Shown: one piece after another, positions 59,921 through 64,000 of the stretch
Layout: the number at the start of each line of letters is the position of its first letter
Numbering within the stretch: the stretch's first letter is position 1
Assembly: GCA_051294375.1 (NCBI GenBank)
Contig: CM119265.1
Span: forward strand, 24,347,861 to 24,411,860
DNA length: 64,000 nt
From: Paraspadella gotoi
Taxonomy: Eukaryota; Chaetognatha
Reading direction: 5' to 3'
Position numbers and translations under genes: made by a program
Notes under the pieces: generated by a model
Database searches by the model: none
Seen by the model: the letters and a program-made list of their open reading frames with translations, nothing else
What the model was told of the DNA's origin: nothing

Positions 59921-60479
59921 TTTAATAATGAAAACAAAATACGGCGTCACAAAAGCGAAAGAAAAATACACCTTATTTTTTTTCAAAGCGACGCATTTGT
60001 TCTTAAATTCGAAATTATATTAGTTATTAGGGAGAGTATTAGGTTGGTGATTAAGTTAAGGATTAAACTTAGGGATTAGGTTAGTGGATAGAGTTAGGGA
60101 TTAGGGTTAGGGACAAGGGTGAAGATGATTATGATTTGGGGTTTAGGTTAAGCCCTTTAAGAGGACGGAGCAGGACGCCGTCTCTCTGTCAGCTGCGACA
60201 CTGCTCCGTGCTGCTGTCTCTCACTCACGAATTTGTTATAGTCGACATTTTCATCGATTATTCAATTACATACGGGTGTATATTTGTCTGAACCGATTAC
60301 AACATCCGGGGATTTCCGTCTGACCTTTTCCTTATTCCAACAGTTTTAATTCGTGAAATCATTTCGTTTTTTCTCATAATAAGTGCGATTGTTTTTCAAC
60401 TGTGACCAACTCTGCGCTCATGACCTTTAATAATTTTCCTAGGCTTTTCTCTTTGTTCCACAGTAATTTTTATAACATT
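59921..60479. other. No gene seen; TTAGGG-like stretch
   Basis: 60040-60150 has imperfect GGGATTAGGTTAG-type units, too degenerate and isolated to be a telomere. The rest is ordinary spacer. Confidence 0.5.
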
Positions 60480-60790
60480 ATCGTCCACTATGTCCCTCTT
60501 CGCCTAAATGTCCTACTATTTCACTATTCTCCTCAATATACTACTATGTTCTTCATTGCCTCAATGTCCTACTATGTTCTCATTGTCCCACTATGTCCTC
60601 ATTCTCCTCAATGTTCCACTATGTTCTCATTCTTCTCGTTGTCCCACTAAGTCATCGTTCTCCTCATTGTCCCACTATCTCCTCCTTCTCTTCATTGTCC
60701 CACTATGTCCTCCTTCTCTCTATTGTCCCACTATGTCCTCCTTCTCCTGATTGTCCCACTATGTCCTCTATTCTCAATGTCCTCATTTCA
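60480..60790. repeat. 28-29 bp minisatellite
   Basis: GTCCCACTATGTCCTCCTTC-type units, about ten copies, most regular at 60580-60765. The long open frame through it is due to the stop-free unit. Confidence 0.9.
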
Positions 60791-60876
60791 GTTTCTTCTT
60801 CATCTCCCATTATTTTTTACGGCAAAATTCTCTCCTCCTTTTTATTTCTTTCTAATGTCGCTCATATTTTGCTCAA

Positions 60877-60880
<4 letters not shown>

Positions 60881-60955
<75 letters not shown>
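60881..60955. repeat. (CT)n microsatellite
   Basis: Perfect CT run of about 75 bp. Confidence 0.95.
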
Positions 60956-60958
<3 letters not shown>

Positions 60959-61671
60959 AATTTTTTTTTGGAAGGCCACAGAGTTCAACATACGACGATT
61001 TGATTTTTTAGTTATAATATTGACAGATATAATTGAACATTATCCTTTTAATTTCGTTATATCCAACGGGAGTAGTTAATGTAGTTATTGTCTAAATCTA
61101 ATAACACAATTATCTACGGCCAAAGCTGTAATAAAATCAATCTAAATCTTATTTTAAAAACTAACTTTGATAACGTTTCTTACTATCATATTCAATTATT
61201 CATTCGATAATGTATATTGTATTATCTAAAAAAAAACTTGCCTTTTTTACGCCTCTTAAAATAAAGATTTCATGCTTGAAATCCATCGCTCAACTGTCGT
61301 TGTTGTTGTTGTCATCCTTTCTCTCTCTTCCCGCCTCAAAACAAACGAAACGCCTCCTTCACTTCCAAGACAGAAAAAAAAAAGTTTTTGATTAAAAATT
61401 TCATTAGCCACATTTTTTTTATTATTTCAACCTCAAAAAGGAGAAAAATGTTGAAGGAAGAAAAAACAGGAATTTCTTCTGATGTTTTGAGAAAAACGAA
61501 AGAGATTTTTTCGTGACGCGACGAGTTTTTATATCGGAGTTGGTTGTCGTCGTTGTTGTTGTTGTTGTTGTCGTTCTTGTTGTGGTATTTGCCGTTGTCA
61601 TGGTAGTTTATGTATTTTTTGGTGACGTGCTTATTTCCTTTTCATTGTTGTTTTTGTTTTTTGCTTTCTCC
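60956..61671. other. No gene seen
   Basis: AT-rich spacer with a GTTGTT run near 61550-61575. Confidence 0.5.
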
Positions 61672-61836
61672 ATCATTAATTGGCACAACCAATATAAAAA
61701 TTATTAACTCATTCATTAAAACAAGCCATCTTGCCTTTAACTTTGGACAGAGTACGGAGGGTCCCTCTTACAAGCTAATAACATAAGGAGACACTACAAG
61801 CTTTCAATCAAAGTTACCAACTCCCAGGGTTCTTGC
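61672..61836 (-). repeat. Dispersed repeat R1, diverged
   Basis: GGCACAACCAATATAAAAAT, GCCATCTTGCC, CTTTGGACAGA and CTCCCAGGGTTC match R1 in order. The MITE at 61845 is inserted in or next to its far end. Confidence 0.55.
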
Positions 61837-61844
61837 TTATACAT

Positions 61845-62456
61845 TAAGGCGTAGTGAAAGTTACGTACGAAAATTCTAAAGGTCAATTATGAACAACATA
61901 CCATCAGTAAACATTAATTTGTAAAAAAAATTAATTTTATGTTTTTTAATTTTCGCAGTAGGCTATATTTATATATAGTACTATCCTTATAAAATCGAAA
62001 AATTTCAAAATAGGCTTTTCTTAATTTTAATTGCAGATTTGAATTCCTCGTCAAAAGTTGATAAAAGAAAATATAAATTATTTTTAAAAATTCTTTCATT
62101 AAGTGGGTTAAAAATTACAAAAACTATATTTAATATATAAAAAGTTGATTTTCAGCTTAAAATATAGCTTTTTCTAATTTTTGACCCACTTAATGAAGGA
62201 ATTTTTTAAAAAGAGTTATATTTCTTTTTATCAACTTTTTATGACGAATCCAAATCTGCAAAAAAATCTTAGAAAAAACTGTTTTGAAATTTTAACATTT
62301 ATTGGATTAGTACTAGTATAAATATGGCCTACTGCGTAAATTGAAAAATTTATTATAAATTTTTTTTATACATAAATGTTCATTAGTATAATGTTGTTCT
62401 TTCCTCACTTTTAGAATTTTAATTAAAGTTAAATTTAGAAATTTTACTACGCCTTA
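61845..62456. mobile_element. hAT-type fold-back MITE, 612 bp
   Basis: Begins TAAGGCGTAG and ends CTACGCCTTA. The two halves are imperfect inverted repeats of about 300 bp around a centre near 62140. Examples of mirrored blocks are GCAGTAGGCTATATTTATA, TTTTGCAGATTTG, AAAGTTGATAAAA and CATTAAGTGGG. The perfect 8-bp direct repeat TTATACAT flanks both ends (61837-61844 and 62457-62464). The tip TAAGG fits the hAT Y-A-R-N-G rule. No coding capacity. Confidence 0.85.
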
Positions 62457-62464
62457 TTATACAT

Positions 62465-63344
62465 GTCTGTTCAAAATAAAAGGAGTTTTTTCCTTTAAGC
62501 TATCGTTGCTGTATTTATCGTTTTAGAGTTTCTAGAGTCATTGGTTCTTGTCGCCTGGTTCTTGTCATTGGTTCTTGTCTTGTTCTTGTTCTTGTTCTTG
62601 TTCTTGTCATTGGTTCTTGTCGCCTCTCAGTTGTCCTCGTATTGTGAAGCCGATCTCCAAGACCCCGATCCGTGACTCGGGGATGAGGAGGAGGGGACGA
62701 CGAGAGGAGGAGGAGGAGGAGGAGACGTTGAGAGGAGGAAGAGAAGACCCGGGGGAGAGAAAGGTTCTGTCGGCAGGGGGAGCCTCTGTCTTTGTCATTC
62801 TCTTATTGTCTCAGAAAAGCCATCACAATGACAAATAGAACGTCTTTGGTAAAAATAAAAAAATTAAAACTTTTTTTTATTGTAATCTCCAAGAGGATCT
62901 GATTGCTTTAATCAAATATTCATTAAAACGTCAATCATTATTTTTTTTTTCTTCCCTCAAAACCATGAATTTCATTCCGCGTCTTATTTTCTTTCTAGTT
63001 GAACCTTTTTTTTTCGTGAAAGGATATTTTATCCTCAGGAGCGCATTTTTTGACGCTTTTTAACTATTTTATATCTAAGACTTCCATCCACAGATATATT
63101 AAAAAAAAAAATTTAATAATTAGTTTTTAAAAAAATTAAATAAAGTACATGTATTTTGTTCAATGTGTAACTTGTTTAATTTTTAAATTGTGAATTATTT
63201 GAACGACGATGATGACAATCACATTGTCACCCAAATAAATGATCACAATCACATTCACATTAAATAAATGGTCTCGCTTTTTGAAAATGAAAGAAACAAG
63301 GAAGACGAAAATGAAAAAGTGAACTAATAAAAAAAGTAAGACAA
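62465..63344. other. No gene seen
   Basis: A TTCTTG hexamer run (about 62544-62622), a GGA-rich stretch near 62690-62725 and AT-rich spacer. Confidence 0.5.
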
Positions 63345-63690
63345 AGGTAGACTGTGATGACGATGACGATGACGACAATGATGACAAGATCAACGATGAC
63401 GAAGATGACGATGACCACAACGACGCATAAGGGAGAGAATAAACAATGAAGGATAAAAACGACAACCTAAACGACGACAATGATGACGACGATAACGACA
63501 ACGCTGACGACGACTATGACGACGACAATTAAGGACAAATATGACAATCAAAACGACAACTATGACAGTGACGACCAAAGTGACGACGAAAGCGATGACA
63601 GAGACAAATACAACGAGAATGATGTCTAAGAAAGATGAGAAAACGACGACGANNNNNNNNNNGACGACGACGACGAGTTCAACGACGACA
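63345..63690. repeat. GAC/GAT-rich degenerate block with gap
   Basis: GACGATGACGA-type sequence with a 10-N gap at 63653-63662. Confidence 0.85.
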
Positions 63691-63807
63691 TCCCTCGGCG
63701 AGACCCGACCTTTCACGCTTCGTCGCTCACCAGATGATCACGTGGGAGAGACTCACTTGGTTCTGTAACGTCAAGCACCCAAAGCTCAGATGGCGCACCT
63801 TAAGCCT

Positions 63808-63910
63808 TTGTAGTGAAAGCAATGGCTCACGGTTAGGCTTTGTAGTGAAAGCATGGCTCACAGTTAGGCTTTGTAGTGAAAGCATGACTCACAGTTAGGC
63901 TTTGTAGTAT
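63808..63910. repeat. 31-bp minisatellite, about 3-4 copies
   Basis: TTAGGCTTTGTAGTGAAAGC followed by ATGGCTCACAG in tandem. Nothing further is recognised to the end of the window. Confidence 0.9.
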
Positions 63911-64000
63911 ACATATGGCGCACCATAACTCTTAGTTCTGCACACATGGTGGACCTAAAGCGTTAATAGTTTATCCAATGTTACGCACAAAGCGGTCGTG

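Noticed and set aside
60040-60150. TTAGGG-like sequence as an interstitial telomere (also 35690-35790 and 100-220)
   Set aside because: Units are irregular and never in tandem register. Two of the three sites sit inside a MITE-like repeat.

Overview
This is non-prokaryotic DNA: an animal, probably invertebrate, intergenic region. The evidence is very low coding density, dozens of dinucleotide and trinucleotide microsatellites, tRNA-derived SINE sequence, terminal-inverted-repeat transposons with 8-bp target duplications, and a Ty3/gypsy LTR retrotransposon whose gag Cys/His motif and pol resemble those common in arthropod genomes. An arthropod, perhaps a crustacean, is my best guess, but no host gene in the window fixes the phylum. 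Nine runs of N show that this is a scaffold. Frequent single-base indels between repeated segments suggest long-read sequence with incomplete polishing.

Layout. 0-4 kb holds a MITE-like repeat, simple repeats and one convincing candidate exon on the minus strand (3601-3729). 4-17.4 kb is one large rearranged unit. Segment A (4054-5093) is followed by an inverted repeat with arms 5122-12350 and 13561-17418, and its 1.2-kb spacer holds a second, direct copy of A. Only the left arm carries a 3.17-kb hAT-like non-autonomous transposon (7542-10713) and a SINE (about 10858-11128), so the right arm gives the empty site for both. 17.4-31 kb is mostly microsatellites: GA/CT, GAC, GAAC, CTTT and CGG. 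It also holds an 0.8-kb tandem duplication (21.0-22.7 kb), a tRNA-like SINE fragment and a 32-bp minisatellite (29.26-29.67 kb). 31-33.7 kb is a satellite-like block built around a recurring ACGCCA/TGGCGT motif, ending in three 347-bp units. 34-46 kb is simple-sequence-rich intergenic DNA with a second MITE-like copy, a weak poly-Asp candidate exon and a tRNA-Leu-like 3' end that includes CCA.

46.28-58.56 kb holds two copies of one Ty3/gypsy element at an exact 6404-bp offset, separated by 0.53 kb. The order is gag, protease, reverse transcriptase, RNase H, integrase, then a GPY/F-type module, with no env. Both copies are frameshifted at the same places. Their 5' and 3' LTRs differ almost only by single-base indels, and those too are shared between copies, so the duplication may be an assembly product. 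58.6-64 kb has dispersed repeats, a candidate exon (59352-59588), a 612-bp hAT-type fold-back MITE with a perfect 8-bp target duplication, GAC repeats and a 31-bp minisatellite.

No complete host gene, rRNA, CRISPR array or bacterial operon is visible. The gypsy pol and gag are the only coding sequences recognised with confidence. The most interesting material is structural: the nested palindrome with filled and empty transposon sites, a pair of hammerhead-ribozyme-like cores inside the large hAT-like element, and the ACGCCA satellite.
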